A stretch of 64,000 nucleotides of DNA from Pantanalinema sp. GBBB05 (GCA_016743235.1 VRZD01000021.1:58906-122905); one strand, 5' to 3'; counted from the first letter of the stretch, positions 26,267-35,812 are shown. Notes: generated by a model from the letters alone, not told the origin. Numbers and translations are program-made.

Positions 26267-29200
26267 CCTTTGACCTCAGGGCTACTTGAGTCAAAGCGGT
26301 CGCTAAGGCTGCGATCGTGATGTCAATCTGGGTTTCGGTGTGAAGGCAACTCATGAAAAATCGTAGCCGGGCAGCCTGATTAGCAACAGCCGGATAAATC
26401 ATGGGTTGGACATTAATACCCGCTTGAAACAGGAGCTGGGCAACCTGAATACAGGTGACCGAGTTACCCAGGACAATGGGAATGATTGGCGAGTTTTGAC
26501 TCGTGCCTGTATTCCATTTTTGTGCCTGAGCCAAGTTGAGAAAGTACTGCGATCGCTGGTGTAAGGTCTGAACCCGAAGCGGTTCAGCTTGCAGTAACCG
26601 TAGCGCTGCCAGAGCCGCCGCTGTATCGGCAGGAGACAAGCCCACGCTGTAAACAAACCCAGGAGCCGTATATTTCAAATAGGTGATGAGAGCTTTGGAG
26701 CCAGCGATATAACCGCCACAACTCGCCAATGCTTTGCTCAGTGTTCCCATCCAGAGATCAACATCGGTGCGATCGCTGCCAAAAAGTTCGCCAATTCCCC
26801 GTCCCTGCTTACCCAACGTTCCGATTGAATGAGCTTCATCTACCATCAATAGGGCTTTGTATCGTTGCTTTAAGGCAATAAATTCAGGCAAATTGGGAAT
26901 ATCGCCATCCATACTGTAAATGCCTTCAATCACGATTAGTGTCCGGCGATAGTGGTGGCGTTGCTCATGCAGTAGACGATCTAATGCTTGCCAATCGTTG
27001 TGAGGAAAAGGTACTGCCTTCGCCCCTGACAAGGCACAACCTTGTAAGATACTGTTATGGCTTAAAGCATCATAAAGAATTAAATCTTCAGCATTCAACA
27101 GATGTCCGATCGTGGTGACATTAGTGGCATGACCACTGACATAAACAATGCAATCTTCCACTCCCAGGAACATAGCTAATTCCTGTTCTAGTTCTCGGTG
27201 TAGAGGGCGCTCTCCAGACACTAAGCGACTGGCAGCTACGGATGTGCCATAGCGATCAATGGCAGCCTTAGCGGCAGCGGACACCGTTGGGTCACCCGAT
27301 AGACCAAGATAATTGTAGGTGGAGTAATTAATTAGAGTGCGACCCTGGATTGAGGTGCGATCATTGGGTAAAGCCTCGTGCACCTGGAAGTAAGGATTCG
27401 CAACTCCTAAGGTTTGCACCGTATCTAATCGTTGCTGGAGTTGCTTGTACTCCGGAAAATCCTCAAATCGATAGGATGTAACTGGAATTTCCGTCAATGG
27501 CTGTTTCAGATAAGCTGAAGTTTTCCCGTTCTGTGCCAGTTCCGCAGTTACATGATTTGCCAGGGTTGCGATCGTTGGGAATGCTAATAGGGTAGAGAAG
27601 TTGAGTGAATAGCCTGACGTTGTCTCCAGGTCTTGAATCAATCGGGCTACTTGCAGCGAATCTAAACCGTAATTTGTAAATAAGGTATGGTGATCGATCG
27701 AGGTCACAGGAATATGCAAAGTTTGGGCGATCCATTCCGCTATCCAGGTTTGTAACCAAGGGGTTTTTGCAACTGTCTGTCTCCCATTATTTGTTGGAGA
27801 ACCTAATGCAATCAGCGATAGATTACCGGCTAGAAAATCAGCTCGACAAGCAAAGCGCTGGACTTTACCACTCGGTGTTTTGGGTAAACTCCCCGGTTTC
27901 AGTAGCAAAACTCGATAAACCTGAAGCTCATGGTCTTGTAAAACTGCCTGCCGTACTGCTGTTACTACCCCTTCTACATCTAGACGGCGTAGAAAAGTTC
28001 GCTTCACTTCACAGGCTACAATCACGCGATCGCCGCCATCGATCTCCATGGAGAATACCGCGCTGCTATGGGGATTTAGGGCTGGATGACAGGCTTCAAC
28101 GGTTTGTTCGATATCCTGCGGATAATGATTGCGCCCTCGGATAATCAACAGATCCTTGAGCCGTCCAGTCACGAACAGTGAGCCATCCAGCCAAAATCCC
28201 AAATCTCCGGTACGCAAAAACGGTCCTGCTCCGGTATCAGCGAGATAGGCATGAAATGTTTGTTGAGTTTCCTCCACCTGGTTCCAATAGCCCTGCGCCA
28301 CACTATCGCTGGCCACCCAGATCTCCCCGACACAGCCTATAGGACATTGGGTGTGGGAATCTGGATGGACGATCGCCACCTGTTGATCCAACCAGGGATG
28401 ACCACAACTCACTAATCTTCGAGATAGTTGTGCTTCGGTAAATATGGCATCATCCACGATTTGATGTTGCTCTAGAGCCTGCGCCGCAACAACTTTGATC
28501 GTAGGAACTTCTGCCTTTCTCACACTGGAGATTAATAGCGTTGTTTCTGCCATGCCATAGGCAGGATGGAAACTGCCTGGTCGAAAGCCACAGGCTGAAA
28601 AGGTCTGCGTAAATGACTCGATGGTTTCCGCCCGTACAGGTTCTGCTCCACTAAAAGCAATTTCCCAACTACTGAGGTCGAGGTCAGGCAATTGCTCGGG
28701 TTTAACTTTTCGCACACAGAGGTCATAGGCAAAGTTGGGAGCGGCACTGACTGTAGCTTGATAGGTTGAGATCGCTTTTAACCACCGAATTGGGTTTTGC
28801 AGAAAGGCGATCGGGGGCATGATCACGACTGGTGTGCCTACGGCGACGGATTGCAGTACACCGCCCACTAATCCCATGTCATGATAGGGCGGCAGCCAGC
28901 AAATTCCCGGTGTTTTAGGAATGATTTCCAGGCATTGCTGAATCGCCGCACAGTTGTGGATCAAATTTTTGTGGGAGATCATTACCCCTTTCGGCACACC
29001 CGTTGAGCCAGAGGTATATTGCAGAAAGGCTAGAGTGTCGGGTCGTATCTCTATAGGCAGGAAATCATTGGAACTGGCAGTGAGGCGATCGTTAAAAATC
29101 CAGTGGATGGGCTGGAGAGGAGAAGCGGCAACTCCACCTTGCTCAATCAGTTGGCAAACAGAGGTAGTCGTGAGGACGGCGGTGGGTGCTGCATCCTGAA

Positions 29201-29555
29201 GAATGCCTTGGAGACGGGAGAGTTTCTGATGGCGTTTGGGCAGATAGGTGGGAACGGCAACAATCCCAGCACACAGACAGGCAAAGAAACCAGTAATGAA
29301 ATCTAGACCGGGTTCATATAGCAGTAAGGCCCGATCGCCAGGTGAGCAAACCGCTTGCAGATGTGCCGCGATCGTGTACACCTGTTGAGCCAAGTCCTGA
29401 TAGGTCAAGCGGCTGGTTTCAATTTCCCCATCTTGCAGCAAAATATAGGCAATCTGGTCTGGTTGATGCTGTGCTCGTTCGTAGAGCAAATCAACTAGCG
29501 TTTTGGCTTGACTAGGAGCATTAGCTGAAATTGGCAAATTCACCATCATAACCAT
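26250..29555 (-). CDS. Fused fatty-acyl-AMP ligase - ACP - serine-palmitoyltransferase-like synthase
   Basis: 1101 residues with three modules. Residues ~20-595 are a FAAL (P-loop LQYTSGSTGVPKGVMISHKN, APNFAYDLCVRKVKPEQLP, C-terminal LPKTPSGKVQRF). Residues ~605-690 are an acyl carrier protein with the phosphopantetheine serine at Ser633 in YGLDSLQ. Residues ~715-1095 are a PLP-dependent alpha-oxoamine synthase (SPT/KBL/BioF family) with DEAHSIGTLGKQGRG and the Schiff-base Lys941 in GTLSKALASCGGY. Expected reaction: a fatty acid is adenylated, loaded on the ACP and condensed with an amino acid (serine, if SPT-like) with loss of CO2, giving a 3-keto long-chain base. It lies 47 bases after DevB and overlaps the KDSR-like gene. 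Which amino acid is used cannot be read from sequence alone. Confidence 0.9.
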   Translation of the reverse strand: MVMMVNLPISANAPSQAKTLVDLLYERAQHQPDQIAYILLQDGEIETSRLTYQDLAQQVYTIAAHLQAVCSPGDRALLLYEPGLDFITGFFACLCAGIVAVPTYLPKRHQKLSRLQGILQDAAPTAVLTTTSVCQLIEQGGVAASPLQPIHWIFNDRLTASSNDFLPIEIRPDTLAFLQYTSGSTGVPKGVMISHKNLIHNCAAIQQCLEIIPKTPGICWLPPYHDMGLVGGVLQSVAVGTPVVIMPPIAFLQNPIRWLKAISTYQATVSAAPNFAYDLCVRKVKPEQLPDLDLSSWEIAFSGAEPVRAETIESFTQTFSACGFRPGSFHPAYGMAETTLLISSVRKAEVPTIKVVAAQALEQHQIVDDAIFTEAQLSRRLVSCGHPWLDQQVAIVHPDSHTQCPIGCVGEIWVASDSVAQGYWNQVEETQQTFHAYLADTGAGPFLRTGDLGFWLDGSLFVTGRLKDLLIIRGRNHYPQDIEQTVEACHPALNPHSSAVFSMEIDGGDRVIVACEVKRTFLRRLDVEGVVTAVRQAVLQDHELQVYRVLLLKPGSLPKTPSGKVQRFACRADFLAGNLSLIALGSPTNNGRQTVAKTPWLQTWIAEWIAQTLHIPVTSIDHHTLFTNYGLDSLQVARLIQDLETTSGYSLNFSTLLAFPTIATLANHVTAELAQNGKTSAYLKQPLTEIPVTSYRFEDFPEYKQLQQRLDTVQTLGVANPYFQVHEALPNDRTSIQGRTLINYSTYNYLGLSGDPTVSAAAKAAIDRYGTSVAASRLVSGERPLHRELEQELAMFLGVEDCIVYVSGHATNVTTIGHLLNAEDLILYDALSHNSILQGCALSGAKAVPFPHNDWQALDRLLHEQRHHYRRTLIVIEGIYSMDGDIPNLPEFIALKQRYKALLMVDEAHSIGTLGKQGRGIGELFGSDRTDVDLWMGTLSKALASCGGYIAGSKALITYLKYTAPGFVYSVGLSPADTAAALAALRLLQAEPLRVQTLHQRSQYFLNLAQAQKWNTGTSQNSPIIPIVLGNSVTCIQVAQLLFQAGINVQPMIYPAVANQAARLRFFMSCLHTETQIDITIAALATALTQVALRSKDDEDV

Positions 29556-29602
29556 CGATCGGCTAAGGGCAGCATTAGATAACGCTGGTTAATAATCTAC
29601 AC

Positions 29603-30820
29603 TCAGCCCACTTGGATCGATGCTCTAACCTGCAAATTGTTTAAGCTTCTGACTCGCTTGCTATCTTCAGGCGTCAGCCGAATTTTAATCTTCACCACTC
29701 GCACATCGGCTTGAGCTGCCGGATCATCGATCGCAATGCCTGGCTTATCAATAAGTAGCCCGATTTGTTCCACTGTGCCCCGAATCGGGCGGTTTAGTCC
29801 ACCATAGTCACTAGTCATGACAGCGGATTGACCAACTTTAACATGTTGGATATCACTCTCATACACTTCAGCAATCATATACATGTGCTGAGTCTGACCA
29901 ATGTCAACAATACCATTACTGCCAACAACTTCCCCGACATTAGTATTTAGGCTAAGAATCTGTCCAGCGATGGGCGATCGTACCTGCACAGATTCCAAAT
30001 CCACTTGGGCTTTGCGTAATTGTGATACCGCTTCTTGCAATTCGGCTTCCACCACCGTCACATCAGTAGGTTGCACATGCATCAAGCTACTGAGGGTGGC
30101 TCTGGCTCCCTGGATCTGCTCTTCCCCAACACTGATGATTTTGCTGAGATTCCCTTTTGCCTCCCGCAACCGTTCTCGCTCAATCTCCGCTTGTAACCGT
30201 TTTGTTTCCGTATCTGCGGCTGAAACCACTCCCTGCCCAGAGAGACTGCGATACCGCTCATAATCCGCTTCAGCTTTGCGAACCTCAACTTCCTGACGCG
30301 CGATCGTCGATCGCTGAGCTTTCACATTCCCAGCTAGCTCAGCTTCCATTTCAGTAATTTTCTTCCGTTGGGCTTCAATATCGCCAACCTCCTGTCCTGC
30401 CTGGACCTGGGCTAACCGAGCTTGAGCCACATCAACTTTGGCATTGGCATTGTCCACTAAGGCTTGATACGTCGCAAAATTATCCATGACAGCAATAATC
30501 TGTCCCGCTTTCACCCACTCTCCTTCTTTAACTCGGAGTTCGCTTAACCGCTGGTTGGCAGCGGGAGCAGAAAGATGAGTAATTTTGCCCTCTGGTTCTA
30601 GCCGCCCTAGAGCTGTCACTGACGTAATGGTTGGCTCATTGCTGGAAGCATTCGCAAGGACATTTGACTGACTGCTGGCAGACTTGAATGATTGCAGCGC
30701 GAACAGCGTTCCGGCGGCAATACAACTAAGCACAACACTAACTGCGAACAATGAAGTAATCCCCGCTTTACCCAGTCGAACGTTAAGCTGTTTTGATTTC
30801 AAATTGACCATGGGAAGCAC
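29603..30820 (-). CDS. DevB-family membrane fusion protein of ABC exporter
   Basis: 405 residues. One N-terminal membrane segment (~20-45) is followed by a biotinyl-lipoyl-like half motif, a long coiled coil (~120-260) and a beta-barrel/second lipoyl half with VRSPIAGQILSLNTNVGE. This is the DevB/HlyD periplasmic adaptor, which links the inner membrane DevC/DevA to an outer membrane TolC-type channel. In Anabaena, DevBCA exports heterocyst glycolipids. Here it is followed by the FAAL-ACP-SPT gene 47 bases on, so the cargo is probably the locus lipid (inference). The start may be GTG 30820 or ATG 30811. Confidence 0.88.
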   Translation of the reverse strand: MLPMVNLKSKQLNVRLGKAGITSLFAVSVVLSCIAAGTLFALQSFKSASSQSNVLANASSNEPTITSVTALGRLEPEGKITHLSAPAANQRLSELRVKEGEWVKAGQIIAVMDNFATYQALVDNANAKVDVAQARLAQVQAGQEVGDIEAQRKKITEMEAELAGNVKAQRSTIARQEVEVRKAEADYERYRSLSGQGVVSAADTETKRLQAEIERERLREAKGNLSKIISVGEEQIQGARATLSSLMHVQPTDVTVVEAELQEAVSQLRKAQVDLESVQVRSPIAGQILSLNTNVGEVVGSNGIVDIGQTQHMYMIAEVYESDIQHVKVGQSAVMTSDYGGLNRPIRGTVEQIGLLIDKPGIAIDDPAAQADVRVVKIKIRLTPEDSKRVRSLNNLQVRASIQVG

Positions 30821-30935
30821 CAGTCAGCCTTTAGTATTTAGCATGCCCAAAAAATTCTGAGATGCGCTGCCCAAATTAGCGAAAAAACATAATAATCTGT
30901 AACACTCAAAGCTCGTACTGCCAGAATCGAAGCAT

Positions 30936-32420
30936 TCACTGTGGCTCGTAAGGCATTAATTGATTTCGGATCACAGCAGCCACTACATCCTGATTACTAT
31001 TGGATTTGAACAGTAGGCTACAGAAACTTTCCCGATCGAGCAACATCACATCGGTATCAGTGCTAGGTTTTGTTTTGACTGTAAATGGAAACGTGTCGCC
31101 ACTCACTAATTCTGTATGACCAAAGTACTCACCGGCTTTCATCTCCCGGTAAGTCAATTCACCATCTGGTGCAAACCTAAATACGTCTGTTTCTCCCTCC
31201 ACAATCAAATAAAACTGATGGGCGGGTTCACCTTGTTGTACAACGGTAGAGTTCGGTCCGTATCGGATTAGTTTTGCCTTCGACACCACTTCGATAATGT
31301 GAGCCTGATCAACATTGGGCAACGCACTGGCAAGATGAGACGTCAGTACCCGTTCCTGGAGCCGACGAGCGATATCGGCGCTGGTCAACTCAGAATTGGC
31401 AATCAAAATTTGGAATAATTCCTCTTCAATCACCATCACTTTCACTTCCATATCTTTGGCAGCCCGCACTGTTGCCGTGCGTTTACCGCCCCGCAGCAAA
31501 CCTACCTCCCCAAAGTAACTTCCGCGGCTGAGACGATTTAACAGGCGATCGGGCGCATCAGATGATTCCTGCAAAATCTCGACTTCCCCTTCCAGCAAAA
31601 TATAAAACTTATTAGCCAGTTCTCCCTGACGGACAATCACCTCTTCCGACTCATAAGTTAAAACGGTTGGCTGGCTGGTCGATCGAGTGAGTAAGCCTTC
31701 ATCAAAACCAGGTAGGGCGATCGACATCTCCTGATTCAGGGCTAAGCCCAACTGACCATCTTCCACATGAATAATGCGGTTTGCCAGATCTAAGATGCGA
31801 TTGTCATGGGTCACCATGAGAACCGCTGTGCCCTGTTCTTTGGCTAAGCGATTCATCAAAGTGACGACATTTCTACCAGATAACTTATCTAGGGCAGCGG
31901 TCGGTTCATCAGCAAGAACCAGTTTAGGTTGAGTTACTAAAGCACTGGCGATCGCAACTCGTTGCTTTTGCCCCCCAGACAGGTTGGCTGGATAGGCATC
32001 CAGCTTGTCGCCCAGCCCAACTGCCTCCAGCATGGCGATCGTCCGAGCCCGGGCTGCCTTGGGAGAAAAGTCTGGCAGCAACTCTAAGGCAATTTGGACA
32101 TTCTGTTGAGCGGTCAAGAAATTTAAGAGATTACTGGATTGCGTGATATACCCCAGATTGCGTCGCATATGGATGAGCTGATCGCGGCTGGCTCCATTGA
32201 GTTCTTGCCCCATAATTTTTAGGCTACCGTTCTGTACCGATCGCAGGCAGCCAACTAAACTGAGCAATGTACTTTTGCCAGATCCTGAAGGACCCGTCAA
32301 GATCACAAAATCCTTCGATTTCACCTCAAGGTTGATGTCAAATAAAACCTGTTTCTGGAGATGACCTTCCCCAAAATAATGATTGAGATGCTGAATCGAA
32401 ACAATGGGTGGAGCAGACAC
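30936..32420 (-). CDS. DevA-family ABC ATPase fused to two cyclic-nucleotide-binding-like domains
   Basis: 494 residues, about twice the length of an ordinary DevA. Residues ~1-230 are a full ABC ATPase: Walker A GPSGSGKST, signature LSGGQKQRVAIA, Walker B LVLADEPTAAL, H-loop VTHD. Residues ~260-370 are a cNMP-binding domain with an almost canonical phosphate cassette (FGEVGLLRGGKRTATVRA). Residues ~375-490 are a second one, with FGHTELVSGD and no Arg-Thr-Ala, so it is probably degenerate. The fusion suggests that export is gated by a cyclic nucleotide, or that the domains now serve as protein contacts. It sits between DevC (45-base gap) and DevB. Confidence 0.9.
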   Translation of the reverse strand: MSAPPIVSIQHLNHYFGEGHLQKQVLFDINLEVKSKDFVILTGPSGSGKSTLLSLVGCLRSVQNGSLKIMGQELNGASRDQLIHMRRNLGYITQSSNLLNFLTAQQNVQIALELLPDFSPKAARARTIAMLEAVGLGDKLDAYPANLSGGQKQRVAIASALVTQPKLVLADEPTAALDKLSGRNVVTLMNRLAKEQGTAVLMVTHDNRILDLANRIIHVEDGQLGLALNQEMSIALPGFDEGLLTRSTSQPTVLTYESEEVIVRQGELANKFYILLEGEVEILQESSDAPDRLLNRLSRGSYFGEVGLLRGGKRTATVRAAKDMEVKVMVIEEELFQILIANSELTSADIARRLQERVLTSHLASALPNVDQAHIIEVVSKAKLIRYGPNSTVVQQGEPAHQFYLIVEGETDVFRFAPDGELTYREMKAGEYFGHTELVSGDTFPFTVKTKPSTDTDVMLLDRESFCSLLFKSNSNQDVVAAVIRNQLMPYEPQ

Positions 32421-32465
32421 AGGGTGATTGGGATGGCGTGACAGTTATAAGGATAAACAGAGAAA

Positions 32466-33632
32466 TTAAAATAAATCTGCTGGATCGGCTTCTCTTAATT
32501 TATTCATACTGATTGAACCAGAAGTAAAACACATGGAGATCGTTAGCAATAATACCCACACCGCGCGGGGAAACGTCATATACATTGGTAATGCTGTTTC
32601 ATGTTTGACGATTTCATACAGCCCAAGAGAAATGGCGAACCCAGGAATATACCCTAATATGGCTAAAATCAGTGCCTCCTGAAATAGAATATTTAAGAAA
32701 TAACGATGTTTATATCCTCTGGCTTTGAGTACGGCATAGTCCGGTAAATGATCAGAGATTTCGCTATATAAGATTTGGTAGACAATAATCACTCCGACTA
32801 GAAAACCAACAAAAACCCCTACACTGAACACAAACCCGATCGGGGCACTCGTTGCCCAGTAGTGTTTCTCGTAGTCAATAAACTCGCTCCGGGTCATGAC
32901 CCGCACCCCTTTGGGCAGTTGCTCACTAATTTTTTTCAGGGCTTTCTGGTGGTTAACTCCTGGTTTGAGCTGAATTAGCCCGATCGTAATGTTGTTTTCG
33001 GACCGTTCTGGTAACAAATTGACAAACGTGGTGCTGCTGGTAATCAAATTGCCATCATCCGCGAAGGAGGCTCCGGCGAAATCTACTAAGCCACTAATCC
33101 AAACCTTTTGATTATTGATTTCTGCGGTGACAGGTTGTCCTGAAGCCAAAGCGCTGACAATGTCGCCATATTCTTTCAGATCAGAATTGCGATCGAATAA
33201 AACGGAATTTTTTGCTCGTAACCGAGGGGCAAATTGGTTGAAGTTAGCAATCTCAAACGGACAGTTTTCTGGATTAATGCCTAGAATCACAATCCCCTTA
33301 CCACCAACCGAATCGCCGTATTCCAGCGTCCACTGTCCGTGATATACCGTGTTAACTGAGGCAACTTCATCAAAGTTAAGGGTACGATACAGATACTGCC
33401 GAGGAAATGTTGTGGTATTAACCAGGGTCTTCATACGTGGATTAATCAGAACCAGGTCAGCCTTCAGCCGACGATGGAGCGCCGTTTGGCTCTCATAAAG
33501 GGAATCTAAAAATGCCAACTGCATGAAGACAAGCACAACAGCGAACGCAATCCCCATCAATGCCACCACCAAGCGCAACTTGGAGCGAGTCAGTTGCAGC
33601 CACGCGAGCGGGATTTTAGCAAAGGGATTCAT
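32466..33632 (-). CDS. DevC-family ABC exporter permease
   Basis: 388 residues. Topology is one N-terminal membrane segment (~18-42), a large periplasmic domain (~45-260), and three C-terminal segments (~270-295, 320-345, 352-375), as in DevC and MacB/FtsX-type permeases. The N-terminus PLAWLQLTRSKLRLVVALMG is characteristic of DevC. It is the first gene of the six-gene minus-strand run and is divergent from the flippase gene, with 64 bases between the starts. By family it pairs with DevA and DevB to push a lipid out of the inner membrane. Confidence 0.9.
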   Translation of the reverse strand: MNPFAKIPLAWLQLTRSKLRLVVALMGIAFAVVLVFMQLAFLDSLYESQTALHRRLKADLVLINPRMKTLVNTTTFPRQYLYRTLNFDEVASVNTVYHGQWTLEYGDSVGGKGIVILGINPENCPFEIANFNQFAPRLRAKNSVLFDRNSDLKEYGDIVSALASGQPVTAEINNQKVWISGLVDFAGASFADDGNLITSSTTFVNLLPERSENNITIGLIQLKPGVNHQKALKKISEQLPKGVRVMTRSEFIDYEKHYWATSAPIGFVFSVGVFVGFLVGVIIVYQILYSEISDHLPDYAVLKARGYKHRYFLNILFQEALILAILGYIPGFAISLGLYEIVKHETALPMYMTFPRAVWVLLLTISMCFTSGSISMNKLREADPADLF

Positions 33633-33696
33633 GTTGCGTCTGGGAGCTTGGAGGTGGGCATATTAGTTTGCAAGACTCCAACATTGTTAAGTTTGC

Positions 33697-35016
33697 ATGA
33701 TGCATCAATGGTTTGCCGACCGTATTTTCCGCAAATCCCTGAAAAACGCCAGTTGGTTGTTGGGAGGGCGCATATTCACGGGAGCCGCGAGTTTGGTTTA
33801 CTTAGGTTTAACCACACGTTCCCTTGGTGTGACAGGGTTTGGGGTTTATGTCCTCATCCAGACTTATATCCAAGTCATCATTGATTTAACCACTTTTCAG
33901 TCCTCCCAGGCAGTGATTCGTTACGGAGCGATATGTTTGCAACAAAACGATAAAGTGGCTTTTCAGCAGCTGATCAAATTTACAACTCTACTCGACTTAC
34001 TGGGCGCGCTGGTTGGTTTTGCGATCGCGATCGGGCTGACACCAACCATAGCAACTTACATGGGCTGGGATCAGGGAATTATTACTCAGGTACAGTGGTC
34101 TAGTTTATTAATTTTGTTTTCACCTGTGCCAACTCCGCGAGGCTTACTCCAACTCTGCAATCGGTTTGATCTGCTGGCATTACAACTGACAATTTATGCC
34201 ACTGTACGGTTGATTGGCACGATCGGGGCATCTATGTGGTACCCCTCTTTAGCAGGTTACTTGGTGGTTTGGTGGCTGGCTGAGGGGCTTTCTGGGCTGT
34301 TCCTCATTGTATTTGGTTGGCGGGAAGCTGGGCGACAAGGGCTGTTAAGTGGCATTGATCGCTCTCTGCTCCACCTAACTCAGTTCCATCCCGGTCTATT
34401 AAAGTTTTGTATCGTGTCTAACTTTCACTCCTCGTTACCCATTGTGATGCGACAATCCAGCCCTTTAGTGATTGGCTTGATCGCTGCACCCAGTGCCGTA
34501 GGGTTATTTCAGGTGAGTTGGGAGTTATCCACTCCTTTGAAAGAAATCGCACAATTGTTAACCCAAGCATTTTATCCAGAGTTTGCTTACTTGAGCAGCG
34601 AAGCCAAGTGGTTGCAACTGAAGAGCTTGGTGCTCAAGTCTACCGCGATCGCGCTTGGCATTGGCATTTTACTCTTGGGAATCAGTATTGGTTGTGGTCA
34701 AATAGTTTTGCAACAGGTATTTGGAGCCGCCTTTGTGCCAGGCTATGGCGTGTTTGTGTTATTAGTAGCAGCAGAACTATTTGCGATGGGCAGCTCTGGG
34801 TTGGAAGCTGCCTTATTTGCGTTGGGTCGTCCTGAGTTCTCGTTGCAGGTAAATGCGATCGTCATCCTCGGCGTCTATTTACCATTGCTACTAGTCTTAA
34901 CTCATTTTTTCGGCATCATTGGTGCAGGAATTGCGGCTCTTATCCCTACGATGCTTATTCTTGTCCTGGAAAGTTTATTAACCTGGAATCAACTGCATCG
35001 CAGATTAAGCCTCTGA
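33697..35016 (+). CDS. Wzx-like oligosaccharide/lipid flippase
   Basis: 439 residues with about twelve hydrophobic segments in the polysaccharide-transporter (PST/MATE-like) pattern; the N-terminus KNASWLLGGRIFTGAASLVY and the internal GVTGFGVYVLIQTY are typical. By family it flips lipid-linked sugars from the cytoplasmic to the periplasmic face. It is divergent from the devC-like gene, so the two probably share regulatory DNA, and it could flip a glycosylated long-chain-base lipid for the DevBCA-like exporter. It could equally serve an unrelated O-antigen or capsule pathway; no other such genes are seen nearby. Confidence 0.8.
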   Translation: MMHQWFADRIFRKSLKNASWLLGGRIFTGAASLVYLGLTTRSLGVTGFGVYVLIQTYIQVIIDLTTFQSSQAVIRYGAICLQQNDKVAFQQLIKFTTLLDLLGALVGFAIAIGLTPTIATYMGWDQGIITQVQWSSLLILFSPVPTPRGLLQLCNRFDLLALQLTIYATVRLIGTIGASMWYPSLAGYLVVWWLAEGLSGLFLIVFGWREAGRQGLLSGIDRSLLHLTQFHPGLLKFCIVSNFHSSLPIVMRQSSPLVIGLIAAPSAVGLFQVSWELSTPLKEIAQLLTQAFYPEFAYLSSEAKWLQLKSLVLKSTAIALGIGILLLGISIGCGQIVLQQVFGAAFVPGYGVFVLLVAAELFAMGSSGLEAALFALGRPEFSLQVNAIVILGVYLPLLLVLTHFFGIIGAGIAALIPTMLILVLESLLTWNQLHRRLSL

Positions 35017-35246
35017 TTGACCTAGCTTTCTCAATAGTGTGTAATGCGAGTAGATTGCTGCCCGCAAGGTGGATATAGGAACGAAAATTCTAGGAGGTCT
35101 TAACTTAACGTCTGCTAAATTGGGACAGCATAGTCCAAAAAGTAGGCTGAGAGAAACTAATTGACATACCTAACATCAGCAAGCATTCGGCTAGATGATG
35201 ATTGCTATAGTCGAAATCTTGTTGAGGATTATTTGATGGTTATACG

Positions 35247-35777
35247 CTACTGCAAGGGATTGTTGGGATTTGCCCGCTGCTTAATTACCCGACCAGCACT
35301 AACAAAAGAAACACCTTGATTGCCACTAGTGTTAATCATCACTGACTCAATTACAGGAATAGCAACGTTATATTGAGATACCCACTCCACCACAAACGCT
35401 GCTCCCGATCCACCACTACTATCATCTTGATTTACAACAAAATCAGTTGAGGATAGCGCTCCTAGTTCTACAGGTTGTTGTAGATATTTACGAACTAGCT
35501 GACCTCGATTATTGTAATAGTTAACAGAGGCAATAATGATTGATTGTGTTAGGTCAGTATTCCGCACACTTAATGTAGCTGTTAAGTCCATCGTCCGGCT
35601 TTGATCCCACATAAAAATATGGGAATAAATGGGAACATAAACCGTCTGACCAGCGATAATCTTGAGTTTTTGATCCAGGGTAATAGGTTTTAGAGGAGCA
35701 ATCACGTTTGTAGGTGATTTAGACGTTGTGCAAGCAGTCACCAAAACCAAACAAAAACAGGATAGAACTCGCTTCAT
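35247..35777 (-). CDS. DUF3124 lipoprotein
   Basis: 176 residues. The N-terminus has a lipoprotein signal with the lipobox LVTAC and the modified Cys at residue 16. The mature part has the features of DUF3124: AGQTVYVPIYSHIF, LSVRNTD and the C-terminal ESVMINTSGNQGVSF. It should be anchored in a membrane facing the periplasm. The function of the family is unknown. It lies 35 bases after the stop of the YihY-type gene on the same strand, so the two may be co-expressed. Confidence 0.8.
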   Translation of the reverse strand: MKRVLSCFCLVLVTACTTSKSPTNVIAPLKPITLDQKLKIIAGQTVYVPIYSHIFMWDQSRTMDLTATLSVRNTDLTQSIIIASVNYYNNRGQLVRKYLQQPVELGALSSTDFVVNQDDSSGGSGAAFVVEWVSQYNVAIPVIESVMINTSGNQGVSFVSAGRVIKQRANPNNPLQ

Positions 35778-35812
35778 TGATAATCGGGATTAGGGAACAA
35801 GTAACGTAACGC

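Noticed and set aside
18298..35016. Heterocyst glycolipid (hgl) cluster
   Set aside because: DevBCA genes are present, but there is no HglE-type polyketide synthase, HglD or HglC; the core is an SPT-like enzyme instead.
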